Under the pieces are notes generated by a model. The model was not told where the DNA came from and did no database searches. It saw only the letters and a program-made list of their open reading frames with translations. From assembly GCA_903911205.1 (NCBI GenBank), contig CAIWCL010000356.1:1-38015 (forward strand): a stretch of DNA of 38,015 nucleotides. The letters are read 5' to 3'. This DNA comes from an uncultured bacterium (GTDB lineage Bacteria; Planctomycetota; Phycisphaerae; Phycisphaerales; SM1A02). Below, one piece after another: positions 1 through 9,222 of this stretch (the first letter of the stretch is position 1; every line of letters begins with the position of its first letter). The position numbers and the translations under genes are program-made.

Positions 1-1040
1 CTGCTCAAAAGCGCGGAGAGATCCGCCGCGCCGACGATGCCATCGCCGTCGAGATCCACACCGGGGAAGCCCGAGCCGTCGGTGCCCCAGAAGTTCAGCA
101 GAACGCCGAGGTCAGCCGCGTTGATCGTGCCGTCGTCGACGAGGTCGGCGGGGCATGAACACCGAATCCCAACCTCGATGGTGTAGCCCGCCGCGATCGC
201 GGTGAAGCGTCCAGCGGGTACCACCCACTCAGTTGGGCTCGGCGATCCCCACGCGACCACATGTCCGTCAGTACCAAGTGCTACGCCGCGAGATGCACTG
301 CAGTCCACATCGACGAATCCTCCACTCGCAGGCCGATTCGCAAGGACACCCCCGACATCCGTACCCCATCCGTGGATCACACCGCCACTACCGATCGCGA
401 ACGAGTGCTTCCAACCACCAACGAGCCGTGAGACGCCAGCGATTCTCGGTGCGTATAGCTGCCCTGCGCCGTTCCAACCGAAGCCGGTGATGACGCCATC
501 GGAACGAAGCGCAAGAGAGTGCCAACTTCCCGCCCCAATGACCGTGTAAGAACCCTTCGGCGCACTGGCTTCACCGAATGAGTTCGTACCCCATGCTGCA
601 AGACTGCCATCGATTTTGAGCGCGACCACATGACCATCACCCGCCTCCACGGCGGTATAGAGTCCCACGGGGACGTTCAGCTGGCCATGTATGTTCCCCC
701 CCCATGCCTTGAGTTCACCGTCCGACTCAAGTGCCATCGCCCAGTCATACCCTGCGCAGACCTTCACCACGTTCTTCAGTGGTGGAATCTGATCTGAGAG
801 GGCAGGACTACCCCAGCAGTGAACGACTCCAACAGTATCTATGCCTACCGAGAGGTGGTAGTTTGAACTTACCGCTTGCATCGGTACCAAAGGTACGTTC
901 TCAAGGGCACCATACTGGTTCGTTCCCCAAGCGACCAACTCGTCGCACTGCGCAGAAGCATGATGCGTAATCATGGTCGAAACCCCGCTCGTTCCCACAA
1001 TCACGGCGAATCCAACCGTAGTAATCACAGCATCACGCAC
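1..1040 (-). CDS. Secreted RCC1-like seven-repeat propeller protein with dockerin-like C terminus (partial, runs off left edge)
   Basis: Translated by hand on the minus strand; no stop is reached before position 1, so the C terminus is cut off. Seven RCC1-type repeats of the form HxxALxxDGxxxAWG are visible (for example DGELKAWGGNIHGQLNVP and DGSLAAWGTNSFGEASAP), consistent with a seven-bladed beta-propeller. A pair of EF-hand-like dockerin motifs follows (DLVDDGTINAADLGVLL, then DLDGDGIVGAADLSALLS at the edge). I chose the GTG at 1040 because GAGG lies five bases upstream and the product begins with a hydrophobic segment ending HHASA before QCDELVAWG, a good signal peptidase site. The frame stays open upstream past 1301, so longer starts (ATG 1169, 1289, 1301) are possible. 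Likely secreted or cell-surface; substrate or partner unknown. The 271 bases between it and the sigma gene hold nothing else I recognise. Confidence 0.75.
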   Translation of the reverse strand, partial: MRDAVITTVGFAVIVGTSGVSTMITHHASAQCDELVAWGTNQYGALENVPLVPMQAVSSNYHLSVGIDTVGVVHCWGSPALSDQIPPLKNVVKVCAGYDWAMALESDGELKAWGGNIHGQLNVPVGLYTAVEAGDGHVVALKIDGSLAAWGTNSFGEASAPKGSYTVIGAGSWHSLALRSDGVITGFGWNGAGQLYAPRIAGVSRLVGGWKHSFAIGSGGVIHGWGTDVGGVLANRPASGGFVDVDCSASRGVALGTDGHVVAWGSPSPTEWVVPAGRFTAIAAGYTIEVGIRCSCPADLVDDGTINAADLGVLLNFWGTDGSGFPGVDLDGDGIVGAADLSALLS

Positions 1041-1311
1041 ATCAACCTCGCTTCTTTGGGACGCGCGCCCCACCGCCGAAGCTCCGCGAGCGACGGCACC
1101 TCGGTCAGACGCGTGCGTGAAAGAGCCACTTGTCGCGGCTACGTGCGCGACAGTCAAGAAAAAGATCATCAATGAACAGTGCGCCACGCGCCGCCCGTCT
1201 CGTGGCGCCCGAGAAGCCCCCGCAAGCGATCCTCGGAATCGGACTGCAGCCTGTTCGTCGAAGCGCACCCTCTTCATCGAACTGGTCATCGAACTCTTCA
1301 TCGACCGCGCC

Positions 1312-2028
1312 TTATCTCCCACCAAGTCCATCTGCAGGCCTCTCAAGCAACCTCTCGAGCGCCGCAAGTTCCGAACCAATCTCGGCTTCGGGCGTCCCTT
1401 CCTGCAGCAGCAACTCACGCAGCGTGCGCCGAACCCGCATCGACACCATGCGCGTCACCGTGCGGCCATCGTCAACCGTGTACCCAAGCGGCGGGCAGCA
1501 AACGGCGTACGCCTCTCCGTTCACGATGTGGCGCCGAAAGACCTCCCACGCCGCCGAACGCCCTTCCGCCACGAGCTCCGCCTGCACTGCCGTTGCTGCG
1601 TCAGATAAGAGCGACCGCGCCCATGCAGCCTCAAACGCAGCCTCGGCGTCGGGCGTCCCCGCCGCCCGCGCGGCGAGCGGATCCAAGACGCCAGTCTCGC
1701 GGTTGCGGGCCGCATCGCGACGAAGCCCCCGTGCGTGCAGCACGAGTCCGTTGATCATCCACCGCCGCAATCGCGTGCCGCTTTCGGCCCATCGCTCAAG
1801 GTTGCGCAGGTCGCCAAAGAAGTGCGCGAAGAACCCGTGCACGAGTTCATCGGGTTCGGCGATCGTGCGCAAGGTTGACCCGCGCGCGTAAATCAACAAC
1901 GGCTCGCGGTAACGCTCCATCAGCGTTTCGCGCAGTCCGGGCGCACCAACAGCGCCCTCCGCCAAGCGATCGAGGATCCAAGTCTGCTGTGTGGTTGGGA
2001 AGTGATCGTGGCCTGACACGGTGAGCAA
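1312..2028 (-). CDS. RNA polymerase sigma factor, ECF-like planctomycete type
   Basis: A 238-aa protein resembling the planctomycete ECF-type sigma factors. The N-terminal part has a region-2-like stretch (LRETLMERYREPLLIYAR, then EPDELVHGFFAHFFGD, matching the family's 'AEDLTQGFFARLL' block). A C-terminal helix-turn-helix-like part (region 4) ends in RTVTRMVSMRVRRTLRELL. It would direct RNA polymerase to a specific promoter set. The proposed start is TTG (GTG at 2019 is an alternative); neither has a strong Shine-Dalgarno sequence. In this phylum such sigma genes often sit beside serine/threonine kinase genes, but the downstream neighbour here is the RCC1-like secreted protein. It is separated from the upstream pilus operon by a terminator hairpin, so it is probably transcribed on its own. 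Confidence 0.8.
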   Translation of the reverse strand: MLTVSGHDHFPTTQQTWILDRLAEGAVGAPGLRETLMERYREPLLIYARGSTLRTIAEPDELVHGFFAHFFGDLRNLERWAESGTRLRRWMINGLVLHARGLRRDAARNRETGVLDPLAARAAGTPDAEAAFEAAWARSLLSDAATAVQAELVAEGRSAAWEVFRRHIVNGEAYAVCCPPLGYTVDDGRTVTRMVSMRVRRTLRELLLQEGTPEAEIGSELAALERLLERPADGLGGR

Positions 2029-2094
2029 TCAGCCGTGAATCATGGGTGCGTGCAGCGATGACGGCGAAGATTCGTGGACATTCGCGTCAAGAAC

Positions 2095-2121
2095 AACGCC
2101 CCCGCGCAAGGCGGGGGCGTT
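2095..2121 (-). terminator. Intrinsic terminator-like hairpin closing the prepilin operon
   Basis: A perfect 11-bp inverted repeat (AACGCCCCCGC / GCGGGGGCGTT) with a five-base loop lies about 40 bases downstream of the stop codon of the giant GspK-like gene. Read on the minus strand it is followed by GTTCTTG, a weak T-rich tail. It most likely ends transcription of the pilus/secretion operon before the sigma factor gene. The short tail leaves Rho dependence open. Confidence 0.75.
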
Positions 2122-2161
2122 GGAATCACTTTCAAATCGACGCTCCATCAGGCGACCTCGA

Positions 2162-5100
2162 TCACGGCACCTTCTGGAAGTAGAGAATACGCGGTTGATC
2201 GCTTGGCGCATTGACCTCGCTGCGGTCAACGCACATCACGTAGCGCGCGTCGTCGATGACATGCTCGCTGCTCGTGCCATCCCACACGCCTGTCGTTGGG
2301 TTCTGCTTGATCTGCCGAATGCGCAGATACACGGTGAACACGTCGCTTCGTGTGGTCACGAGATTCGAGATGCCCTTGAAGAGCAAATTCAAATCTTCCG
2401 CATCGCCAAGCGGCTCATCGCCCGGCTTGAACGGCACATTTTCATCGGCATCCGGCGTAATGGCGGCAAAGACATCCTCCGGCAACTGACGCGGCCGCGG
2501 ATTCGTCCGATCAGTCGACCACGAGTACCCCGTGTTGTAATCGTCGAAACCAGCTCCCGCCGCGCCGAGGTACGGATCGAGACCGAGCCATCGCATGCTG
2601 TACGACGCGCGAAGCAGATCAGGAACTGTGTCGGTCGGATAGCGCGCAAGCAACGCCAGTTCGCCAATCGACGCGAAACCACGCTCCGCGCGCATTCCCG
2701 GGAAGAACCGCGCACCACCAGCCGGGAAGATGACGGGCATCGCGGCCGTTGTCTGAGCGTCGGTGAGGCCACGATCGGCGTAACTCATCAAGTTGTTCGC
2801 CGGGAATGGCGTTGGCGCCGCGAAGTACCCGTGATCGCGATACGAACGAATTGCATCCGCTGCGTGCGAGTACGGCGTGATCGGCGGGTTACTTCCCTGA
2901 ATCGTCGGCAGCCGCAACATCATGGGCAACGTCGCGAGCGTTTCGGGGAGCGCCGTGTTGAGATTGATGAGCCCCGGCGTCTTTCGACCGACGAACCCGT
3001 GCGAGAGACGGAACTGGCGTTCTTCCGCCAACGCTCCATCCGAAAGCGGCTGATTCGCCGCGGCTGGTGCCTGCGTATAGACACCGTCTGCGTTGCGATC
3101 AGGATTGCCGCGACCAGCGCCGTCGATGGTGAGGCCGTCGAGGAACGCGATACCCGCCGGAAGCGCAGGCGTCCAAGGTTGATAGTTCGGCAGTCGAACC
3201 GGAGGCAACGTGGTCGAGGTCGGGTCAATCGCCGAGCCAATCACAATCGAACCCGTGTCGTTCTGCCCGAGTTCGCCCGGCAGACGCGCGTAGAGACGAT
3301 TGATGTAGAGACCCGTGCCCGGATAGAACTCGCTGTCGACATCGTCATCGAGCATGATCTCGCTGAAGGTGCGCTTGGTGTCCGGCGTACCGCCCCAGTT
3401 CTCGAAGACGTGCCCCCAGAGGAAGACATCGAGCACTTCGCCGATCTGCTCAAAGTCGCTGTCTTTGTGCGACATCTGGAATGGAAGGTTCATGACCGGG
3501 AGGTCGGCGAAGTCTTGCCACGTCGACGTCAGCCCCGCTGGATCCATCGACATGCCCTTCGAGCCGGTGTGCCACTCGAGATTCTCACCGCCGATCGTGA
3601 CCGTACCGCGCTGATTTTCACCATCGCCGATGAACGGCATCGGGTTCGCGCCCGAAAGATAGATCGCGTCCACGTTCGCAGTCGCGCCGGCGGGCAGGAC
3701 CAAGATGTTGGTGAAGAATGCTGGTTTCGCTCGGATTGGGCGGTTGAAGCAATCGGCGAAGACCGCTCTCGGCCAACGTGCCGTTGTACCACCGCCCGTG
3801 ACGACCGTATTGACGTCGGGATCGGTGTTCGCGTCGAACACGTCGCCTGTGAAGCTTGCGTCGCCACCGCCATCGTTGATGCCATCGATTTGACGGCTCA
3901 CGAAGGTCGGCTTTGACGCCGCGCTGAAGACATACCTCGGAGAAAGCTCGGTCGCCGAAATCTTGCGGTCGGCAATCGCCACCGCCGTGTCGTTCCATGA
4001 ATTCACGTCAAAGGCCCACGCGCGGCTCGCGCGGACCCACGTCATGAACACCTCATTGCCACCCATGCGAATGCCCGAGACATAGCTGCGTTCTGGCTGC
4101 GTCGGATCGCGGTAGTAGGCCTTCGCGGGCGGCTGATGCGCTGGATCATCGAACAGTCGGTTGACCGCTTCAGCAAAGTCGACATCGTCGCCCGTCTCGT
4201 TGTTGTCGAAGCGATCCACGACAAGTTGGTACTGCTGACCAGGCAAGCCCACAACGCGAACGAGTTCGACGCTCTTGTTCGCGTTGCGGAATCGCCCACC
4301 GAAGGTCGGCGTGCCGGGCGTTCCCAGCGACTCGTTCCACGACGACGCACGGAAGACGAGCGTGCGATCAAGCGGGTCGTAGCCCGCAGCCAACGCGCCG
4401 CGCGAGTCGTACGGTCCGACGCGCTCGATGAGCCCATCGCCGTCGGCGTCCACCTGTTGAACAGCGCTGCCAGCGGCTGCGACTTCACCCTTCTCAAGAT
4501 CAAGGAAGTCGAGGAATCGCGCTTCCATCGGAATCGACAAGAAGCCTGTATCGCTCGACTGGTTCGGCTCAACGTTGGACGGAACCGTGTCATCGAGCGC
4601 CGTCGGCGCGAAATACACAATCGCCGTGCTCGGTCGCCCGAGTGTCGCGGGCGGGATGCTGGGGCCGTCCGGGTACTGCGCGTTCGGTCCGTATTCCGGC
4701 GAGAAGAACGTGAAGTCCTTGCCGAAGAAACGAAGACGGAAATCGCGCAGATTGATCGGCGTGTCGTACGGGTTTGCAATTTGCACCGCAATCAGCGGCG
4801 CTTTGTTGCACGTGGAGTCGACGAACTTTTCACCGTCTTGCTGCCCACCTTGTGGGACGATTTCGCCGGATGGATCGGGGCCCGTCCATGAAGGATCGCT
4901 CTCGTTGAATTTGCTGCGCATGTACGCAACACCGAAGAACACCTCCATGATGAACGGCTGCTTCTCGACACCGGTGTAGAAGCGATTCTGATTGAACGGA
5001 TCGCTGACCGCGTCGGAACCACCTGGGAAGAACTCATTGCCTGCAACGGGCTGATTCGGAACGAGCGGATCATCATCGGCGCGAACCGCTGTGCCGATCG

Positions 5101-7447
5101 ACGGGAGATTCTCGACGAACGGCACAGCCTCATCGCTCGCACAGTCGATGTTGGCGACGTAACTCGCGATCATCGAAAGGGTGCGCTGGTAGTCGGCCTG
5201 ACGCGTGCCGTAAATCGACTGGTAGAGCGTGTTGCCGGTGGCTTGGTCTTGCGACACCTTGGTGAGTGAGCGCTCGAGAAGACGCGCAAGATCGCGACGC
5301 CAGAAGAACGCGGAGAACTGGTCGCGTACGGGCGGTTGACCATCGACGGCGCTCCAGTTGGTGCGACGCAAGTCGACCTTCAACTTCTGACGCTCATACT
5401 CCGCACGGTTCGCGATTTGGAATGCGCCGTACTGCGGGTCGGTTGGCGGGAGTGCCGCCACGCGCGGATTCATGTAGTTGGTCGTCTCTTCGTAGTACGG
5501 CGTTGGCCAGAGCCACGGTGGCGCGGTTTCGTTGCGAGCGCCGTTGAAGAGCGTGAGTTTGCGACGATTGTCGACGAGGAGCTCGCGCGACTCGAGTTGG
5601 TCGAGATACTCGCTTGACTCCTCGCGCATCGGCGACGCGCGAAGGAACTGGTAGTTGTTCGCGTCCGCGCCCTGGTAGATCGGGCTATAGAGGCTCACCG
5701 CTTGCTCGAACCGCGAGAGCGTGTTCGGCGAGTTGTTCCCGTGGAACGCACGGAGTTCGAACTCGTCCGACGTATCGAACGGCGTCAAGCCAAAGAGTGG
5801 CGACTCGGGATTGAGGCCACTGATCTTGAAGTACGCGAGGCGCTCGCGCGGACTTTCGAAACTGCCGCGCGGCTGCGGGAATTGGGGCGTCGCTGTCACT
5901 GGGTAATTCGTATCCGCAAGCGGATAGCCCGCGAGCGGCGAGCCGCTGTCGGTGAAGCCGTTTGCGGTCCGCATGCCGATGGCATTGAGGAACGAAAGCG
6001 GCTGGGTGCCGTAATCGCCAAAGCTCAGACGGAAGTGATCGACCTGCGCGGGCGCGAAGGTGAGATCGTTGCGCCAGTAACTTGGAGCGGGCGACGGACC
6101 ATAGATGGTGTCGACGAGGACGTTGGGCCCCTGCGCGCGCGTATTGCGACGATTGAGGACGCCGTCGAAAAAGCCGACGCCGAGTGCGCCAGGGCCCGTC
6201 AGATCGGCGATGCTCGAAACAAGTGCGAGATCGGAGGGCGTGTGCCCGGCCGTGTTGTTGAAACTGAACTTGCTTGCGACGTTGGCGTTGACGAGACCGC
6301 CGTTGTCGACGACCGAGACGCCGACAATCGTACGGATACCACGATCCACTGGCGTCGGCGCGAGGAACCAGAAGCTGTCGGTGAAGCCGTCTCCGTCGGT
6401 ATCGGTGAACGTGCGGGAGACGACATTGCGATCCGTTCCCAACTTGAATTCATCCGTCGGCTTACCGAGGCTGCTCAGGTTGATGAAATTCGGGAGCGCT
6501 TGGGTCGGGTTCCGATAGACGGTCGGATAGCTCAAGAACCACTGATCGCGGCGCGTGATGAATTGCGCAGCGTTCGCGACTGGTGCGGGAATGACGCCCG
6601 GGAGCCACTGTTCGTAGGGCCAGGCGACTGCATAGGGCGCAGCGCCGGATTCGTTCATGTTGTCGATCACTGCGCCGCCGGTGTCGCGGATGTTCGAAAT
6701 GTCCGCCACCACGCGCCACCCGTTGTTCGCACTCGGGAGCCACGACAAGTGCGACCAGTGCGAGAAGTCGAAATAGTCGGGCACTCCATCGCTGGTTTGG
6801 TCAATGCCGACGCGCTCTGGCTCCGTGGAGCGCAACCAACGCGAGTCGCCCATGCCCGGGCTGCCATACGGATTCGAATCGCCAATCGGCACATTCGCGG
6901 CAAGCGTCAACGTGCCTTGCGGCGACCCAGGGCCTGCCGGCCACGGGCTGTTCGCGCCGAAAAAGTCGGGCCAGTTCGTCCACGCCTTGGTTTCATAGGG
7001 CGCGATGTTGTAGCCAAAGTCAGGAATACCGTCGCCCGGAATTGGATTCGCGGTAGAACCAATCGGAAAGACGTCGCGGTCGATGGAGTAGCGCTCCGCA
7101 TCGAGCGGCGGCGCGAGTCGAGGCCACGAGGCGCTCCCGACCACGACGTTTGGCACGACCGATGCGTCGGTCTTCGCGAACGGGTCCGACGTGTTGATCG
7201 GCTTCGCGAAGAGCGCGCCCGCGATTTCGCTGGCGACGTTGACGCCAATCGACTCCGCGCGCGCGTCACGCCCCGCTGAGCTCTGTTGCGCGGCCGAGAT
7301 ATCGCGCACCGCACGAGTGCGGCTTACGAACGCGGTTGCGATGATGACGAGTAGCACGAGGATCGCTGTCACGAGCACGATCGTGTTGCCACGTCGCGCG
7401 TGAGGAGCGGAAGAAACTGCGTGCATGCGTGGTGTCTCGTTGGTCAT
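2162..7447 (-). CDS. Giant GspK-like prepilin-family protein (1761 aa)
   Basis: The N terminus has a short basic leader and a long hydrophobic helix (RRGNTIVLVTAILVLLVII, residues about 18-40) like a prepilin, but without glutamate at mature position 5, as is usual in GspK. Around residue 1490 the segment LINLNTALPETLATLPMM matches the 'ININTA..E.L..LP' signature of GspK. Most of the remaining mass has no family I recognise; it includes scattered Asp-rich, possibly calcium-binding stretches such as TDTDGDGFTDSFWF and ADGDGLIERVGPYD. Typical GspK is about 300-350 aa, so this is roughly five times larger. It is the last gene of a chain of prepilins, 65 bases after the GspJ-like gene, followed by a terminator. 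It would sit at the inner membrane or pilus tip with a large periplasmic or extracellular part. A PilX-like label is the main alternative. Confidence 0.8.
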   Translation of the reverse strand: MTNETPRMHAVSSAPHARRGNTIVLVTAILVLLVIIATAFVSRTRAVRDISAAQQSSAGRDARAESIGVNVASEIAGALFAKPINTSDPFAKTDASVVPNVVVGSASWPRLAPPLDAERYSIDRDVFPIGSTANPIPGDGIPDFGYNIAPYETKAWTNWPDFFGANSPWPAGPGSPQGTLTLAANVPIGDSNPYGSPGMGDSRWLRSTEPERVGIDQTSDGVPDYFDFSHWSHLSWLPSANNGWRVVADISNIRDTGGAVIDNMNESGAAPYAVAWPYEQWLPGVIPAPVANAAQFITRRDQWFLSYPTVYRNPTQALPNFINLSSLGKPTDEFKLGTDRNVVSRTFTDTDGDGFTDSFWFLAPTPVDRGIRTIVGVSVVDNGGLVNANVASKFSFNNTAGHTPSDLALVSSIADLTGPGALGVGFFDGVLNRRNTRAQGPNVLVDTIYGPSPAPSYWRNDLTFAPAQVDHFRLSFGDYGTQPLSFLNAIGMRTANGFTDSGSPLAGYPLADTNYPVTATPQFPQPRGSFESPRERLAYFKISGLNPESPLFGLTPFDTSDEFELRAFHGNNSPNTLSRFEQAVSLYSPIYQGADANNYQFLRASPMREESSEYLDQLESRELLVDNRRKLTLFNGARNETAPPWLWPTPYYEETTNYMNPRVAALPPTDPQYGAFQIANRAEYERQKLKVDLRRTNWSAVDGQPPVRDQFSAFFWRRDLARLLERSLTKVSQDQATGNTLYQSIYGTRQADYQRTLSMIASYVANIDCASDEAVPFVENLPSIGTAVRADDDPLVPNQPVAGNEFFPGGSDAVSDPFNQNRFYTGVEKQPFIMEVFFGVAYMRSKFNESDPSWTGPDPSGEIVPQGGQQDGEKFVDSTCNKAPLIAVQIANPYDTPINLRDFRLRFFGKDFTFFSPEYGPNAQYPDGPSIPPATLGRPSTAIVYFAPTALDDTVPSNVEPNQSSDTGFLSIPMEARFLDFLDLEKGEVAAAGSAVQQVDADGDGLIERVGPYDSRGALAAGYDPLDRTLVFRASSWNESLGTPGTPTFGGRFRNANKSVELVRVVGLPGQQYQLVVDRFDNNETGDDVDFAEAVNRLFDDPAHQPPAKAYYRDPTQPERSYVSGIRMGGNEVFMTWVRASRAWAFDVNSWNDTAVAIADRKISATELSPRYVFSAASKPTFVSRQIDGINDGGGDASFTGDVFDANTDPDVNTVVTGGGTTARWPRAVFADCFNRPIRAKPAFFTNILVLPAGATANVDAIYLSGANPMPFIGDGENQRGTVTIGGENLEWHTGSKGMSMDPAGLTSTWQDFADLPVMNLPFQMSHKDSDFEQIGEVLDVFLWGHVFENWGGTPDTKRTFSEIMLDDDVDSEFYPGTGLYINRLYARLPGELGQNDTGSIVIGSAIDPTSTTLPPVRLPNYQPWTPALPAGIAFLDGLTIDGAGRGNPDRNADGVYTQAPAAANQPLSDGALAEERQFRLSHGFVGRKTPGLINLNTALPETLATLPMMLRLPTIQGSNPPITPYSHAADAIRSYRDHGYFAAPTPFPANNLMSYADRGLTDAQTTAAMPVIFPAGGARFFPGMRAERGFASIGELALLARYPTDTVPDLLRASYSMRWLGLDPYLGAAGAGFDDYNTGYSWSTDRTNPRPRQLPEDVFAAITPDADENVPFKPGDEPLGDAEDLNLLFKGISNLVTTRSDVFTVYLRIRQIKQNPTTGVWDGTSSEHVIDDARYVMCVDRSEVNAPSDQPRILYFQKVP

Positions 7448-7512
7448 GGCATGTCACCGGACATGGGATGTCATCCCTTCGCGAAGTACTCGTTCGCGGG
7501 AAACGAACGTGC

Positions 7513-9222
7513 TCAGCGCTTGGGAAGTTCGACAATGAACTGGTAATCGCGTCCACCCTCGATGCGGCCGAGTGGATCGTGCAGACGAAGCGTGATGCGG
7601 ATCGCGCTCGGAAGCGGCGTGTACGGACCGCGACCGAAGGCGTACGGATTGGTTTCGCCCGGGTTGTCTTGATTGAAGCCGAAGACCGCGTGGTAGACGC
7701 GCTTCGAACCCTGCAACGAACTCGTGCGCCAGATCGGGCCGCCCTCGGCGTTGTTGATCGGCCCTTCGACGGGGCAGAGCACGGGGCTTCCGGAGTTTGG
7801 ATCAACCACAAGCGGCGAACCAATCGTGCCACGTTGCAGGTCGTAGGCACCGTTCAACCAGAAGTTCGTCATGTTCGACACCGGTCGCACTTGGCTTGCA
7901 CCCATGCCAAGAATCGGGTCGTTCAGGCCAAACCACGGCTGGGTCGCGCCGCGCGGGACGAACATGCCAAGACCTTCACCGCCGTTTGCGGTTCCGGTTG
8001 AACCGGGTCCGAACCACGACCTTCCAACGCCATCATCCCACGTCCACTCGACCTTGAAACTCGAGCAGTTGGGCGCGAGCACTGGAGCGGTCAGCATCTG
8101 CTCAGCCTTCGCGGGGCCGAGCGCCGCCTTCTCCACGCGCGGATAGCCGACGAAGAGGAAGTTGTTGCCGTTGATTGGGTTCGACGCAGTCGCGGGCGTG
8201 GCCCACGGCGACAGCGTTTGAATCATGCGGAGACGCGACGATGGTCCGCCCCACGGTGCACTAGGCGCAACGTCGTAGTTGAACGCGAGTGCTCGGTTCA
8301 GCGTGCCGTTGTTGCGATACTGATAGGCCATCTGCGAGAACAGATCGTCCATCTGCCACTTCACGACGTCGACGCGGCAAGAAGTCCACAGCGGGTCGAC
8401 GAGATTTGCGGAAGGCGCGGCGGTCGAAAGCGGTGAAATCTGCGGCTGCAGACTCGTGAAGAGTCGTTGGGTTGAGTTCACCGTCGTTGCGCCAAATCCA
8501 GCGGTCGTCGCACCCGAGGCTGCGTAACCGTCGGACCCAAGCAACGTCGCAATGCGCGCAAGCGGCCAGTTGCTTGGGCGAGTGAGCGGCATACGCGCTG
8601 GTGGTCCGAAGCCATTCGAGACGTCCCACCGCACCGTTTCGACACGACCACCCTGCCACGGCACAAGCGGCGCACCTTCGTGATTCGGCTCACCTGGAAA
8701 TGGCGCACCGAAGACTGTCGGGTCATACCCAACCGGCACCGTTGGCGCAGTCACGCCGTGTCCGTAGTAGATGCGTGCAACCGCCGACTCGGGAACCCAC
8801 GAGCTCACCACAAGCGGATCGACGCTGATGACCGACGATTCCTGCGAGCCGGTGTAGCGCATGGTCGCGCGAACGCCGCGCGCGAAAAACGCGATCTGAT
8901 CGGCGCGAATCTCGACAGGACCAAGGCCAGGCTCAATCGTCTGCGGGTTGTTGGCCGGATTGACCTCAACCTGCTGAATGACCATGAAGCCGTTCTTCGG
9001 AAGATTCGCAAAGTCGGCGCGCACTTGCGCCTCAATCGCTGCGGCCGTCTGCAGGAGATCGGCCGATGCTTGCGAAATGCCCGACACACGGCTCGATGCC
9101 GAGAAGATGCGCGCGGCGGCGACGATCACGACGACAAGCACGCCGACGGCGACGAGCAATTCGGTCAGCGTGAACGCGCGAGTGCCACGCGAAGCAACCA
9201 CGTTGGAATGGGCGCGAGGCAT
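7513..9222 (-). CDS. GspJ-like prepilin-type protein
   Basis: A 569-aa protein with a class III prepilin N terminus: a leader ending TRA, then FTLTELLVAVGVLVVVIVAA with glutamate at mature position 5. The residue before the cleavage site is alanine, not the usual glycine. The rest is globular and probably periplasmic. Its place after the I-like and before the K-like gene fits GspJ (PulJ), a minor pseudopilin of the tip complex, but it is about 2.5 times the usual length. Its ATG overlaps the stop of the upstream gene by one base (TGATG), and GGAGG lies seven bases before the ATG, so translational coupling is likely. Confidence 0.8.
   Translation of the reverse strand: MPRAHSNVVASRGTRAFTLTELLVAVGVLVVVIVAAARIFSASSRVSGISQASADLLQTAAAIEAQVRADFANLPKNGFMVIQQVEVNPANNPQTIEPGLGPVEIRADQIAFFARGVRATMRYTGSQESSVISVDPLVVSSWVPESAVARIYYGHGVTAPTVPVGYDPTVFGAPFPGEPNHEGAPLVPWQGGRVETVRWDVSNGFGPPARMPLTRPSNWPLARIATLLGSDGYAASGATTAGFGATTVNSTQRLFTSLQPQISPLSTAAPSANLVDPLWTSCRVDVVKWQMDDLFSQMAYQYRNNGTLNRALAFNYDVAPSAPWGGPSSRLRMIQTLSPWATPATASNPINGNNFLFVGYPRVEKAALGPAKAEQMLTAPVLAPNCSSFKVEWTWDDGVGRSWFGPGSTGTANGGEGLGMFVPRGATQPWFGLNDPILGMGASQVRPVSNMTNFWLNGAYDLQRGTIGSPLVVDPNSGSPVLCPVEGPINNAEGGPIWRTSSLQGSKRVYHAVFGFNQDNPGETNPYAFGRGPYTPLPSAIRITLRLHDPLGRIEGGRDYQFIVELPKR

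Noticed and set aside
2042-3916. Long plus-strand open frame of 624 codons opposite the GspK-like gene
   Set aside because: It is Arg-rich without any domain, lies wholly antisense to a gene with clear prepilin features, and reflects the codon bias of GC-rich DNA.
5702-7279. Long plus-strand open frame of 525 codons
   Set aside because: Same reason: mirror frame of the GspK-like gene with Arg/Val/Glu-rich non-protein-like composition.
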